The translations under genes were made by a program, and so were the position numbers. From NCBI GenBank assembly GCA_007026445.1, contig VDMD01000001.1, positions 62,001 to 126,000 of the forward strand: 64,000 nt of DNA. Direction: 5' to 3'. This DNA is from Schizophyllum amplum. Lineage: Eukaryota > Basidiomycota > Agaricomycetes > Agaricales > Schizophyllaceae. Positions within the stretch are counted from its first letter, which is position 1. The number at the start of each line of letters is the position of its first letter. The notes beneath the pieces are model-generated. The model was given only the letters and a program-made list of their open reading frames with translations. It was not told the origin of the DNA and did not search any database. Positions 24,849-35,139 of the stretch are shown here, piece by piece.

Positions 24849-25923
24849 CTAAGGCAAGCTGAGCACGGTCTCCATGAACTGGTCGTAGTTGATCTGGATC
24901 CACCCGTCGCGGTCCGAGTCCAGGCGGCTAAACGCCTCCGTCAACTGCTTGATCACCACGCACGCGCGCACGAAACGATCGAACGAGATCCCAGGGGGTG
25001 GGCCGTGGGCTGCGGCAGCAGTGGCGGCTTCAGGGACTCCCCGGGGGAAGACGAGTGAGCGAGCCATGTCATGATACACCAAGGGGGAGAAAGTATTCAC
25101 CGTACTTGCGCTGCAGAAGGTCGAGCAGCTGGGGAGAGAGGCGGTAGCTGATAGGTGGTGTGAGTAAAGGGGCAGGGGTGAAAACGGGGAGAGGACGTGC
25201 CCGAATTGGGCGAGCGCCTGGTTAAGCTCGGAGCCGTCGATGGAGCCAGAGTGGTCGCGGTCAAAGTGGCGGAAGACGTTCTGCCAGTCCTTGATGTACT
25301 TCCAGAGGCCGGAGAACTGCGATGACGGTGATGAGGGGATGGTTAGAGAAGAAGGATATGCAAACGCACCTCGTTGAAGCCGATCGTGCCGCTGCGGTCC
25401 GTGTCCTGCGAGCACCGTCAGTGGGGAGCAGACAAATTATGGTGAACCACGCACGAAGATGCTCATCAACATCTTCACGGTATCGAGATCGAACGCTGCG
25501 GGTCTCGGGTTGGCGCCAACGCATAACATGCACACGATCAACACATACCGGACCAGTCTCCGTTGATGAGGGCGCGCTCTGTATGGAAGTGAGTGCAACT
25601 TCAACGAACGAGGGCTGGCGACGCACGAAGCTCAGGGGCGGAGATGTGCCCCGACCTGTCCGCATCGACAGCGCTGAACCAGTTCCACAACCTGAGAACC
25701 GCAATTAGGCTCGACGGACCGCACAGTCCTAGTTAGACACGCACTGCGGGTCGGCACCAGGAGGAGGTCCTGGGGGAGGCATAAAGCCGCCAGGGGCGCC
25801 GTAGCCGCCGCCGCCGGCCCCGTATCCCGGGGGGCCACCAGTAGGAGGGGGATATCCCTATATCAAGCCCGATGAGCCCAAGATCGCACGCTGCAGTCCA
25901 TTGCAACGCACACCGTAAGACAT
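24849..25923 (-). CDS. PEF1: Penta-EF-hand (PEF) calcium-binding protein, 9 exons
   Basis: Exons 25923-25912, 25857-25745, 25691-25627, 25578-25549, 25495-25455, 25405-25370, 25316-25201, 25147-25101 and 25036-24849; 215 residues. A four-residue first exon (MSYG) opens a Gly/Pro/Tyr-rich N-terminus (GYPPPTGGPPGYG), typical of ALG-2/peflin/sorcin-type PEF proteins. EF loops visible: DADRSGHISAPE, DTDRSGTIGFNE, DRDHSGSIDGSE and DSDRDGWIQINY, with a degenerate one around GISFDRFVRACVV. By family knowledge it binds Ca2+, dimerises through the last EF hand and moves to membranes or partner proteins. The intron 25200-25148 needs a GC donor (GG|GCACGT); only this gives the conserved QFGYRLSPQLLDLLQRKY join. 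Frame is kept through all eight introns. Confidence 0.88.
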
Positions 25924-26177
25924 GTTCGTGCGTGAAGAGAGAAAGAAAGATAGAGATCTCAAAGCTGATGATGGCTTTATGAACCAGGCGAATGCGGTGA
26001 TGGCACTGCTTCGAAGGCGATACACGTGGTTCATTCTCTCGGCCCGAGGTTCGGAGATGGCAGTCATCGATTCCATGGGCCGTTAGGCGCCTCAGAGGCA
26101 TGTGAATCGCCGCAGATTCAATGAGGAAGGCCATGATATACAGTACAGGAGCTATCAAGCACCGAGATGCAGTATAT

Positions 26178-27086
26178 CTACATCTGCTTGTACACCTGCC
26201 GTGTCTTCTGCGACTGCTCCATCCGCTCGCGCAAGCAGTGTAAGCTGTCAGCCCGCTCCTGCCTCTTCTCATTCCTGCACAGCGTGCCGTATGCCTCATC
26301 GCGGTGGCTCTGCTGCTCGAGGCGCTTTCCCCTCTCCCTCTCCTTCCAGCGTATCTTGCGCTTGATGTCATTTTCCTCCACGACCGAGACCCATTTCTGT
26401 GGGCATGTGTCAGAACAGAGCTCCGGGCGACAGCGCACGACGCACAAATATCTTCCTATCCAAGTCCGCTAGCTTCGTGTACAGCGCTTTAATTTGTTCG
26501 AGGAGAGGATAGTCGGACGGACGGTAGTGTTCCAGGACATGCGGGTACTTGACGGTCGCACGGAGCGCCTTTCGAAGTATATGATGTACTCTGCAAAGCA
26601 TAAACCAACCGTGACCCACTCGGAACTGGACGCAACTCACCGGTCCAGCGAAGACGTGAAATAGAGAAACCACCGGTCGTCCCCCGCGCACTCGGGAAGC
26701 CCCCAATACCACCCCCGCGCGCGATGGATCTCGAAGAGCTTCGAGAACAACATCGCAATATTCTCCAGCAGCTCCCCAATCGCATTCACATGCGTATGGT
26801 AGTTCTGTACAACAGGGTTCTCGTCGAACAGCTGTCGCATCAACTAACCAGCAAACAAAGTCAGCCACCAGAACGCGCGACCACGGACACGACGCACCGG
26901 CCACACCTGCATCTCGATGAATCCCTTCAACACGCGCCCATTCTCGCAGAGTATGTAGAGGTCGTTGAGCACGTCGTCCTGGCTTGGGAGCGTGCGCAGC
27001 GCCTGGAACTCGTCCGCCTGCCCTCCTGCGGTATACGCGCCCACCCCGGGAGCGAGCGTGATTTCTATATCCTGCGTTGACGACAT
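26178..27086 (-). CDS. Gene E: unknown protein, intact copy of the E/F pair
   Basis: Exons 27086-26907, 26843-26641, 26590-26446 and 26396-26178, 248 residues, intron phases 0, 2, 0. It starts MSSTQDIEITLAPGVGAYTA, then two helical exons (LENIAMLFSKLFEIHRARGW; IKALYTKLADLDRKIF) and a strongly charged C-terminal coiled coil (RKIRWKERERGKRLEQQ...). No named domain. Gene F just upstream is a tandem duplicate. The exon plan (helical middle exons, coiled-coil last exon, same phases) resembles genes A-D, so a distant relationship is possible but not shown by sequence identity. Confidence 0.72.
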
Positions 27087-27089
27087 GTG

Positions 27090-27262
27090 CGCGAGATAGA
27101 CCGTCCACACGGGAAATGTAGACCGTCAATAGGGGGGAGATAGACCGTCAACAAGGGGAGAGATAGACGGTCAACAAGGGAAATGTAGACGGTCAACAAG
27201 GGGGAAATAGAAGCTCAACAAGGGCGAGGTAGACGGTCAACAAGGGACTGTTAACCAACAAG
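27090..27262. repeat. Minisatellite upstream of gene E
   Basis: About seven imperfect copies of a roughly 22-nt unit built on TAGACGGTCAACAAGGG, the first ones with ACCGTCAATAGGGG. It lies directly upstream of the gene E start. A single copy of the core remains at the same place upstream of gene F (about 28540-28560), so the array expanded after or differently between the duplicates. Confidence 0.8.
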
Positions 27263-27292
27263 GAAACAATAAGGGGTCGCACGTACAACGAC

Positions 27293-27323
27293 TTTATACA
27301 TCCGCCGCAGGTGCGACTTTATA
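27293..27323 (-). promoter_or_regulatory. Duplicated TATA box of gene E
   Basis: The minus strand reads TATAAA at 27298-27293 and again at 27323-27318, inside two tandem copies of a 25-nt sequence ending in ATCCGCCGCAGGTG. It lies about 210-240 nt upstream of the gene E ATG, with the minisatellite in between. Confidence 0.5.
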
Positions 27324-27768
27324 CATCCGCCGCAGGTGGCCTCCCATACATAAAGACACAAACGACCATGCGAAAGAGAGAGCAATGGCGGTTGGACCGT
27401 GTGGCGCCCATTATGTTCGGTCTGGCGTCCATCAATGTCAAACCAACTATCGGGCCTGAAAGAGCGCTTACAATCAGTGGCCGGAGATCACGCGCAATAC
27501 TTACTCACTCAGACATCTTGGACGTTGGGAATTTTGAGATACATCGACAAACATGTGCGCGCTGGCTTCGCGCCTTGGGAGACAACGGCTTCGCGCGCTG
27601 GGACACTACGGCTCCGATGCGCGCGCTGTTGCTGGAATGATGCGCACCGGCGATATGGCCGGCCCACCCGATTCTGATTTCGAGAAGCATAAGTCTATAC
27701 GTTCTATACGTTCTATAGGCTCTATATGACCTATCAGTATACCGTACTGAATATAAATCACTCCCCTA
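27324..27768. other. Intergenic between F and E
   Basis: No gene-like frame. It contains short direct repeats (GTTCTATA repeats near 27695-27725; GCGCGCTGG repeats near 27560-27605). Confidence 0.35.
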
Positions 27769-28525
27769 TCATAGGGTCATATAGCCAGAGTGCTCCTCCG
27801 CAAACGAAACCCATCTCTACGCGCATGTGTTAGGGAGATCTCAACAGACAACATTCGGGCGAGGCGATAGCGCGCGACGCACAGATATCTTCCTATCCAA
27901 GTCGGCCAGCTTCGTGTACAGTGCTTTGATGTGTTCGAAGTAGTCGGACCGGCGGTGATGATCCAGGACATGCGGGTGCTTGATGGTCGCAAGGAGCGCA
28001 TTTCGAAGTCTGTGATGTACTCTGAGGAGGAGATTCAGCCAATCGGCATGTACCCCACTGGGAGCTGGACGCAAACTCACCGGTCCAGCGAGGACGTGAA
28101 GTAGAGAAACCAGCGGTCGTCCTTCGCGCATTCGGTCAGACCCCAATACCACCCCCGCGCGCGATGGATCTCGAAGAGCTTCGAGAACGACATCGCAATG
28201 TTCTTCAGCAGCGCTTCAATCGCATTCACATGCGTATGATAGTTCTGCACCACAGGGTCCTCGTCGACCAGCTGTCGTATCAGCTAACGAAGCACGAAGT
28301 CAGCCACCAGAACGCGCGACCACGGACACGACGTACCGGCCACACCTGCATCTCGATGAACCCCTTCAGCACGCGCCCATTCTGGCAGAGTATGTGGAGG
28401 TCGTTCAGCACGTCGTCCTGGCTTGGCAGCCTGTGCAGCGCCTGGAACTCGTCCGCCTGCCCTCCTGCCGTATACGCGCCCACCCCGGGAGCGAGCGTGA
28501 TCTCTATATCCTGCATTGACGACAT
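27769..28525 (-). CDS. Gene F: truncated tandem duplicate of gene E
   Basis: Exons 28525-28346, 28283-28081, 28021-27883 and 27816-27769, 189 residues. The first three exons match gene E closely (MSSMQDIEITLAPGVGAYTA; EALLKNIAMSFSKLFEIHRA; HIKALYTKLADLDRKIS), with exon 3 two codons shorter. The last exon starts RWVSFAEEHSG against KWVSVVEENDI in E but stops after 15 residues, so the coiled coil is lost. It may be a decaying copy or a shortened protein. Confidence 0.6.
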
Positions 28526-28848
28526 GCTGCGCGTGGTATCGAGGTAGACGGTCAATAGAGGACTGTTGATATAACCAACAAGGACCGCCAACCCCCGCGT
28601 TTTATATCCGCATTGCGGCTGGCCCCGCCGAGGGACCCAAACGACCATGCGAAAGAGAACAATGGCGTTCGGAACGCGCGGCGCCCATTATGTTCGGTCT
28701 GGCGATCATTGTGACGCGATTTGCCGGTCCTAAATGAGCGCTTACGATCACGCACGATACTCACCTAAACATGCCGAGCATTTGAGCTTGTGTTTGTGAT
28801 CCATGCACGTCTGCGACCATGCAATGCATGTACGTCGCCCGCAAGATA

Positions 28849-30118
28849 TCACAAAACGGCTCTATCGGTGCCTTTTTCGAAGTACATGGCGCTGTAGTCT
28901 GTAAGTCTGTACTGCAGGGCGTTGCTCCGGGGTATCGTCTTGATGTGCGCGTGGTGTGCGAAGCAGGATGCGCCGCGACGGAGTGCGATCTGCGTGATGT
29001 CAGTATCATGCCGGAGAGGTGCATAGAGCCAAAGCAGGAACTGGGCAAAGAGCCAAAGCAGGAACTGGGCAAAGATAAATCAAAGGAAAGTTTGAAGGAA
29101 GCCAGAGCGAAGATTACGCAAGGCCAAAGCGAAGGTCGAGCAAGGCCAAAGCGAGGATCGAGCGAGGCCAACCGAAGGTCTCGACCCAAGAAAAAGGTTT
29201 AGGCTGGCCCAAGAGCCAGGCGAAGGTCTCAACCCAGAAAAAAAAGGCGTCCAAGGACAAGGCAAAGGTTGAACGAGGCCAAAGCAAACGCCCTGCACTC
29301 ACCTCCCCACTAACAACCCCGCTCCGCCCACTCGACAACGGGCACACATCCAGCCGGAACTGGCACAGCTGCGTCAGGAAGGCGAGCAGATCGTCGTGCT
29401 CGCCGTCAGCCGTCTTGTGAAAGCGGATGATGAGGCCGGTTTGGGTCTGTGAATGATGTTCGGTCAGTTTGTGTTGATCATAAGAAACTGCGTCGGAGGG
29501 AGACGATTAGGTCGGTGAAGGAAACAGATCGGATGAAGACGAGTAGGTCGAGGGGAGAAAAGTGGGAGGAGGACGCACTCGGAGACAAAGGGCGCGCAGG
29601 GCTCGACAGAAGCGCCGGGCGTCGAGGTCCTCCAGACCCAGCCATAGCATCTCCGACAGTGCGTCGAAGACCACGAGTGTAGGGGCGCCCCCCGCTTGAG
29701 CCAGCCGATCGACGACAGTGTCGTACAGCCCGCGAAGCGTCGCCGAGCCTTCGCGATCGGTCGTCGCGCCCTCGCGGTCCAGTTCGGAGGACACATCCAG
29801 ATATTCAAACGCCTTGCTGTTAATATGTTGCTGCAGGTTGACGCCCTTCGACCCTGTGAGCTCCCGTACGCGCGCATGGGAGACTGCCCACGCACCGTTT
29901 TCCCTGCGATCGTATGCCAGCGCGCCAGATCGTCGGCCGCGGAGAGCACGAGGACTCGGTGGGCTTCCTTCAGTCTTTGCAGCGCGGTTGCGTATACGTA
30001 GAAGGACGCCGGGGATGCGAGTTCGTCGGTGATGAGGACGCAGGTTTCCTTCGGGAGGTCGAAGGGAGGCCTAGTCGATGTTGAGCATGGGATTTGGCAA
30101 AGTCGTGTATGCCTACAT
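28849..30118 (-). CDS. ELP6: Elongator complex protein 6 (ELP6), intact copy
   Basis: Model: exons 30118-30117, 30070-29892, 29853-29579, 29446-29303 and 28989-28849, 246 residues. Residues ETCVLITDELASPA, then SAADDLARWHTIA, TLVVFDALSEMLWLGL, GLIIRFHKTADGEHDDLLAF, SSGRSGVVSGE and a C-terminal ALQYRLTDYSAMYFEKGT match the RecA-like fold and signature blocks of fungal ELP6. By family knowledge it joins Elp4 and Elp5 in the Elongator accessory ring needed for wobble-uridine tRNA modification. The ATG appears split by an intron (AT|G, 30116-30071), conserved in all three copies. The intron 29891-29854 is only 38 nt, with phase confirmed by the unit 3 copy, which has a better GTATGT donor. The 313-nt intron 29302-28990 holds CTTTGGC-type tandem repeats. 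Confidence 0.82.
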
Positions 30119-30577
30119 GTTGATAAAGGATGGAAGGGGCAGTTGTGCTCAGTAGAGACGCGCTAGATCAACGCTATGTCCTGAGGAAGGGAGAGCAGGA
30201 AGACAATGGACGCAAGACGAAGGAGAGGAAGGAACGCGGACCGTGTTTCCGACCTGAGGTTCGAGCCGCAGTGCGATCTCTCAAGCAGGATGTTGCAGCC
30301 CTCGATCATCAATTGTTATTCGATGAGAGAGCCAGTACATAAGGGCATAGAGGGCATATGGCATAGGAGAGGAGGGCATAAGTACAAAGAGAAAGGTGTG
30401 CATATGTAAGAGCGTCCGTGCAGCGTCCCCAAGAGAGAGAAAAGATGCATAAGTAGAGGAAGGGGCATAGATGAGAAGAAGGCATATCTGAGAGAGCGTG
30501 ATATGGCGCAGTAAAAGTACATTGGTTTGTTGATGATGATGCTGTTGAGAGTCCGAGTCCGTTCGCGAGCCGTGCAT

Positions 30578-31463
30578 TCATAGCCGCGAGAAGCACTGGA
30601 TCTGCTGCGAGCAGTGATAGTCCCAGTACATCCACCACCCGATCTTGAAGAGGACGAACAGAATCAACATGTTCTTGAAGAACTTGATCATGCTGTGCAA
30701 CCCCTCCTCCTCGAACGAGTCGGGCGGGAACGCCTGCTGGTACCACTCGCTGCACGCGGTGCTGGCGCGGTCGAACGCGACCTCGAAGGGGTGGAAGAGC
30801 GTGTCGGTGAAGGAGTCGACAAAGTTGTAGACGGCGACGACGAGGGTGATGAGCCAGCCGAAGCACGCGAGGAACGTCTGCCGCCGGGCGCGGACGGCCA
30901 GCGCGCTCGGGGAGGCTGGGCGTTCTGAGGGAGAGGTGTTAGGGAAGCGGAAGTAGGGAGCGCACGAGCCACGCACCGACGACGTTGATGACCCCGTCCT
31001 TGTCGAAGAGCGTCTGGACGGCGAAGCCCGACAGGCGATCGTCGCTCGCGCCCTTGAACATGGTCCACCGGCACGGGTCGATCGCCTGCAGAGAAAGCAG
31101 TGAGCGACATTTATGACCATGATAGAGAGCCACATACCGCACACGTCTCCATCCCCCACCGCTCCCGTATCTTCGTCAGGTCGAGGCTGAGATCGGCGTC
31201 GAGCTCGAACAGCGCCTCCATATCCGGGTCGAAGCCGTGCTTGTAGCGGTCCATATCCATGAAGAAGTGCACGACGATCGTACTGGGAGTATAGCTGTCA
31301 GTGATGACCCCCAAGGAGGTGACACGCCCACGCACTGGAGATACGTCTTCGTCTTCAGCAGAGGGAACGCGGCGAGCCCGCGCGTGTTGACGCGCTCGCG
31401 ACGTGTCTCCTCCGCCCACTCCTGCGGGGTCTTGGTCCACATGCTGAGGGCAACGTTCGACAT
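30578..31463 (-). CDS. Gene G copy 1: two-membrane-segment protein
   Basis: Exons 31463-31336, 31282-31138, 31085-30977 and 30924-30578, 242 residues, intron phases 2, 0, 1. The soluble N-terminal part contains FFMDMDRYKHGFDPD, LTKIRERWGMETCA and AIDPCRWTMFKGASDD. Two hydrophobic stretches follow: about residues 144-165 (TFLACFGWLITLVVAVY) and about 213-229 (NMLILFVLFKIGWWMYW), consistent with a membrane-anchored protein. I do not recognise the family. All three copies keep every splice site and the length, with only a few substitutions. Confidence 0.75.
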
Positions 31464-31563
31464 CTTGAGGACGAGGGGAGATCTGGAACTTCAACCTAGA
31501 ACGAGGACAACGCCAGGAGTTGTGCAAAGCGACGAACAATCCGGTGAGGACTCCACGCTAGTC

Positions 31564-31786
31564 TTCTTGCATAGAGCAAGGTTTTATCATTTTCGAGTGC
31601 CCTTGTGGCCCAGTTTGGCCTGAATGGCGTCCATTGCTGCCGAAAAAGGGAAGAAGGCAGACATTAGCCAGCGGAGATGGTAGGTGCGGTTGATCTTCGC
31701 TCGGAGCCGACGCTCACGTGATGTCATAGGGTGGTGAACCGGCATGAATTTTGATAGGTGTCTAGCGCCCATCCCTCCTTTTGTGG
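31564..31786 (-). other. Conserved leader upstream of gene G, copy 1
   Basis: A 61-codon frame (31772-31587, MGARHLSKFMPVHHP...) is nearly identical in the three units (43471-43286, 55012-54827). It may be an upstream exon or leader ORF of gene G; a GTGAGT donor follows on the minus strand in units 2 and 3. The link is not proven. Confidence 0.35.
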
Positions 31787-31831
31787 GCCCCCGGACATGG
31801 GTTCCCCCTACAGGGGCCCATGTCCGGGGGC
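31787..31831. repeat. Perfect 15-bp hairpin, copy 1
   Basis: Inverted repeat with arms GCCCCCGGACATGGG (31787-31801) and its exact complement (31817-31831). Inside the 15-nt loop CCCC and GGGG can pair further, leaving a two-base bulge. Identical arms recur in units 2 and 3. Confidence 0.9.
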
Positions 31832-32064
31832 GTCGCTAACTACGATGTACAGACGACCAGCATGAGCGACCACGCCGTCGACGAGCATGGCCTCCCCCTC
31901 CATGACCACGCCCTCGACGAGCATGGCCTCCCCCAGCAGAACTCCGGCGTGCGGCGCGGCGGCAGGACGACGGCGAGACGAGCACGACTGGCGGCGACGA
32001 GCACGACCAGCGGCGAGGCGAGGCGAGAAGGGAATGACTGAGAGAAGAGCGAGAGGGAGGGGTC

Positions 32065-32071
32065 TTATATA
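32065..32071 (-). promoter_or_regulatory. TATA box upstream of the gene G region, unit 1
   Basis: TATATAA on the minus strand, about 230 nt upstream of the hairpin and 600 nt upstream of the gene G ATG. Conserved as TATAAAA near 43730-43736 and TATATAA at 55343-55349. Confidence 0.4.
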
Positions 32072-32875
32072 CTCGTCGCCCTGCCGGCCGCTCGGTATTG
32101 GTGAGTCCGCCTGTTCGGTAGCGACGAGTGCGGGACTGCGAGGGTGTGCGGCGACCGGGAGTCTCAAGGGATAGCGCGAGTTTGTGCGACGCGCAGCCGA
32201 GTGAGTGGCCTTTGTCGTGGTTGCACGGCTCACACTGACCCTTGCACTGCAGCTATCGATGTCTGGACAGCGCGCGCGCACTCGGGCGACGAGCCGCAGT
32301 CGTTCTGTGCGAGAGGGAGGGGCGCTCTCTGGGATTCGTAGCGGCGGTGGCGCAGTAAGCTCATGTAGGTAGTCATAAGTAGCCGAATACAATCGTGTTT
32401 GTACCTTTCATGCCCGAGTCCCCGCGCCCTCTCAACCCCGCACCAAACCTCTCACAGTCACGGATGTTAACCAAGTTCAACTTCATTTCAAGCCGTTGTG
32501 TTTTCAGTCATTGTATTTCTTCAAGTCATTGTATTTCTTCAAGTCGTCGTATTTCTCAAGTACTCGACTATACAACGGGATTCTACTCTAACTGCAACGC
32601 TTCCGTGCCCTGGAGCATAGACAAGACCTACCGAAAGATGATATAAAGTCCCCGAACCCGTCCACGATGCCCTTGTACCGAGTCCCGTATGTCCATCCTG
32701 CCGCCGCCGAGGTCGTGATAGGCCTTCGGCACGCCGAGGGTGTCCCTGGAGGCGACCCCGACGACGAAGGGCGACGTCGACAGCAGCCCGAAATCACAAT
32801 CTAATAAAGGAACATCAGCAAAGTACAACGAAGGGCAGACTGTACTCACAAGATGGGCACACGCGCCACAAGTCC

Positions 32876-34125
32876 TGCTCGCCGGACGGCGATACGTTGC
32901 TTCGTCGCCTGGAGGTGGAAGGTGTACCGCGTCTTGAAGTCCCCGAGCTCCCTCGTAAAATTCCAGTGACGCGCGGAACGCTTACGACGACTGCGAAACA
33001 TCTGCAGGGCTAGTTAGCTTGACCGTCAACTACGCACTCACTATGGGTCCGCTCGGCGGACGGCGATCTGTATACTCATCGCCTAAGCCGTCGCAGCAAG
33101 CGGAGGGCGTCGTGGACCCGTAGGCCTATCTTGATAACGTCGGCGTGTCCTAAGGACGAAGACACCTCGCTCGCCGGACGAGGATCTGTATACTCATCGC
33201 CTAAGCGGACAGTTTCTGACGGCGAGGAGGGTACACTGGTACGAGGTTAGCAACATAATGAACACAGAATGGATTGACGCACCCTGCTCGCCGGAAGGCG
33301 ATACGTATACTCATCGCCTAGGCGCCTTGATTTCAAGACCTCAATAAGTATGAAACGCCTGACGATTGCGAGCGCGACGAGCGGGTGGAGGGAGTCCGTG
33401 TGGTATTCGTCGTGGAATTCGTCTTGAGGGGGAGATGTAGGCGACGTCGAGCACGTCCCTAAGCGCGCTGGAACGACATAGGGCTCCGATCACGTCGCTC
33501 GCGGGACGCTGATGCATATACTCATCGCCTAGCGGGTCGGTCAGCAATGCCTTGTACAGCGAGACAAGTAACGCACCTCGCTCGGTATACAGGTGGATCT
33601 TGTCGATGTCGAGTTCGTCAGTACGGCCTCGGTGCGTCTCTCGGCAGCGTCGAGGTCAAGTGATGATCCCGACAACGTTGAGAACGTCCTACAGAAGTCG
33701 AGGGCGTCGCTCGCGGGACGGCGATACATATACTCAACGCCTGAGCGCGTGAGTAAGCATCGCGGTCGAAGCTCCGTGGATGGGCCAAGCTACTGAGAAA
33801 GTTAGCAAGCGATAAGAATGTAACGAGTTGGTACTCACCTCGCTCGCCGGACGGCGATACATATGCTCATCGCCTAGACGCCTTGATTGCAAGACCTCGA
33901 TATGAAACGCCTGACGATGGCGAGCGCGACGAGCAGGTTGAGGGAGTCGGTCTTGAGGGTGCAGAGTTAGATGCAGGCAACGTCGAGGCTTGAAGAACGT
34001 AGCGCGCCGATCATGTCGCTCGCGGGACGCCGATACATATACTCATCGCCTAGCGAGTCGGTCAGCAATGTGTTGTACAGCCAGCCAAGTTACGCACCTC
34101 GCTTGGTATACTCATCGCCTGCACC
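32876..34125. repeat. Array of hairpin-forming 'GGCGAT-ATCGCC' motifs, unit 1
   Basis: About eight to ten copies of a roughly 40-nt motif (CTCGCTCGCCGGAC, then GGCGAT, about 10 nt ACATATACTC, then ATCGCC and TAAGCG) spaced about 80-210 nt, with unlike sequence between them. Copies start near 32876, 33048, 33170, 33285, 33495, 33706, 33838 and 34013, with truncated ones near 33587 and 34098. Each can fold as a 6-bp stem with a 10-nt loop. On the minus strand most copies are followed at once by a GTGAGT-like donor and preceded by a TAG acceptor. Confidence 0.75.
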
Positions 34126-34149
34126 AAGATAAACTCCCCCTCGAAAGTC

Positions 34150-34600
34150 GAGTCACGGCGGCGCTGCGCGCCGCCGCTATGCGCGGCCGAAGGCCGCTCC
34201 TCCGCGTCCCCCATCGCAAGCAACCGCCGAGACCGCGCGCCTCGCGCCACAGCCCCAGCATCCCCTCCCTCCCGACTACACGAGACGTCAGTAAAGAATT
34301 AGGTAGGATGAGGGAAAGAATTACTCACCGATACATGAAGGGACGATACTACAACTTGCGACGGCGCTGCGCGCCGTCGCGGTGTGCGCGGCCTTCGGCC
34401 GCGCCGTCTTCCTCCTCATCCGGCGCCCCCGCGCGTTGCATTGCAGCCAAGGCGGCCTCACTCCTGTCCTGTACAACGCGTTAGTCAAAGCCGAACGACA
34501 GACAGAAGAAAAGACATACAAAAGGACAAGGCGTTACTACCAGGGTATGCAATGGCGCACTGTAGCGCCGTTGCCGGGGGCGCGGCCTTCGGCCGCGCGG
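34150..34600. repeat. GC-rich double-hairpin array, unit 1 (3 copies)
   Basis: Pairs of strong hairpins, GGCGGCGC-TGC-GCGCCGCC (34157-34175) followed by GCGGCC-GAA-GGCCGC (34183-34197). They recur at 34358-34404 and, the second hairpin only, at 34581-34597. The period is about 200-210 nt; between them sit minus-strand splice signals with CTGAC branch sites. Confidence 0.75.
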
Positions 34601-35118
34601 TGCGTTCCCTTGTCGATGGGCCGAGACCTCACCGCCTGCAAGCCTGTACAACGTGTCAGTCAAAAAACAGAACATAAATAGAAGACGACTCACCGAAGGA
34701 CGTGACCGAGACCACCCGCACAGCAGAGACGAACTCGAGATCACCCACAATAGACGCATGGTGATCCCAGCGCGTAACGCCGCCCTTGTCGATGTCGACG
34801 ACGTGCCCTTCGACACGGCAGCGAGAATCAATGACTGCAATGAGGTCAGCAGAGTACGCGACGCGTGGGTTGCGACGTACCATGACCACGGCAAACATGG
34901 CGGCGACGCGACGTGTCGCTACCGCCTGTGAGCCTGAGCATAGCCTGAGAACACGTCAGTCAACGTGGACAGGATACGCGGCGGAATCTACTCACTCATT
35001 AATCTATGACGGTCCTTGTCCTTGTCGGGGTGGCGGCGGGAGGACGAGATAGACGGCGGACGCGTCAAAGAGGCAGGGGCATGATGGTTGAAAGGAGGGA
35101 AAGTTCACTGCGGGGCGG

Positions 35119-35127
35119 TATATATAT
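35119..35127 (-). promoter_or_regulatory. TATA box of unit H, copy 1
   Basis: An alternating TATATATAT in a CGGGGCGG context, conserved in the three units. The minus strand downstream begins the splice-signal chain of unit H. Confidence 0.5.
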
Positions 35128-35139
35128 GAGCGTCGGAGC

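Larger units (their letters stand above)
32590..35127 (-). other. Unit H copy 1: intron-rich minus-strand transcription unit
   Basis: A chain of minus-strand donors (GTGAGT/GTGCGT), CTGAC branch sites and CAG/TAG acceptors runs from a TATA box at 35119-35127 to about 32590. Recurrent exon ends read DEYMYRRPASE before a GTGAGT donor. Other exon-like pieces: 34898-34700 (RVAYSADLIAVIDSRC, SFG before GTGAGT) and about 32800-32650 (FGLLSTSPFVVGVASRDTLG). I could not find one continuous frame from an ATG; the first ATG is followed by an early stop, so this may be a degenerate gene or a noncoding spliced RNA. Confidence 0.35.

Noticed and set aside
26410..27129. 239-codon minus-strand frame over gene E
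   Set aside because: It is in the wrong frame for the conserved E/F exons and crosses two clear introns; the E/F comparison supports the spliced model.
30578..31200. Plus-strand 104-codon frame opposite gene G (present in all units)
   Set aside because: It is the Glu/Asp/Val-rich antisense shadow of the gene G last exon.
31787..31831. Transcription terminator or transposon terminal inverted repeat
   Set aside because: Hairpin terminators are a bacterial signal, and homology among units continues through the hairpin, so it does not mark an element edge.
32876..34125. CRISPR-like array of spaced palindromic repeats
   Set aside because: The host is eukaryotic by introns and gene content, repeats vary in sequence and spacing, there are no cas genes, and copies fall on splice-site positions.
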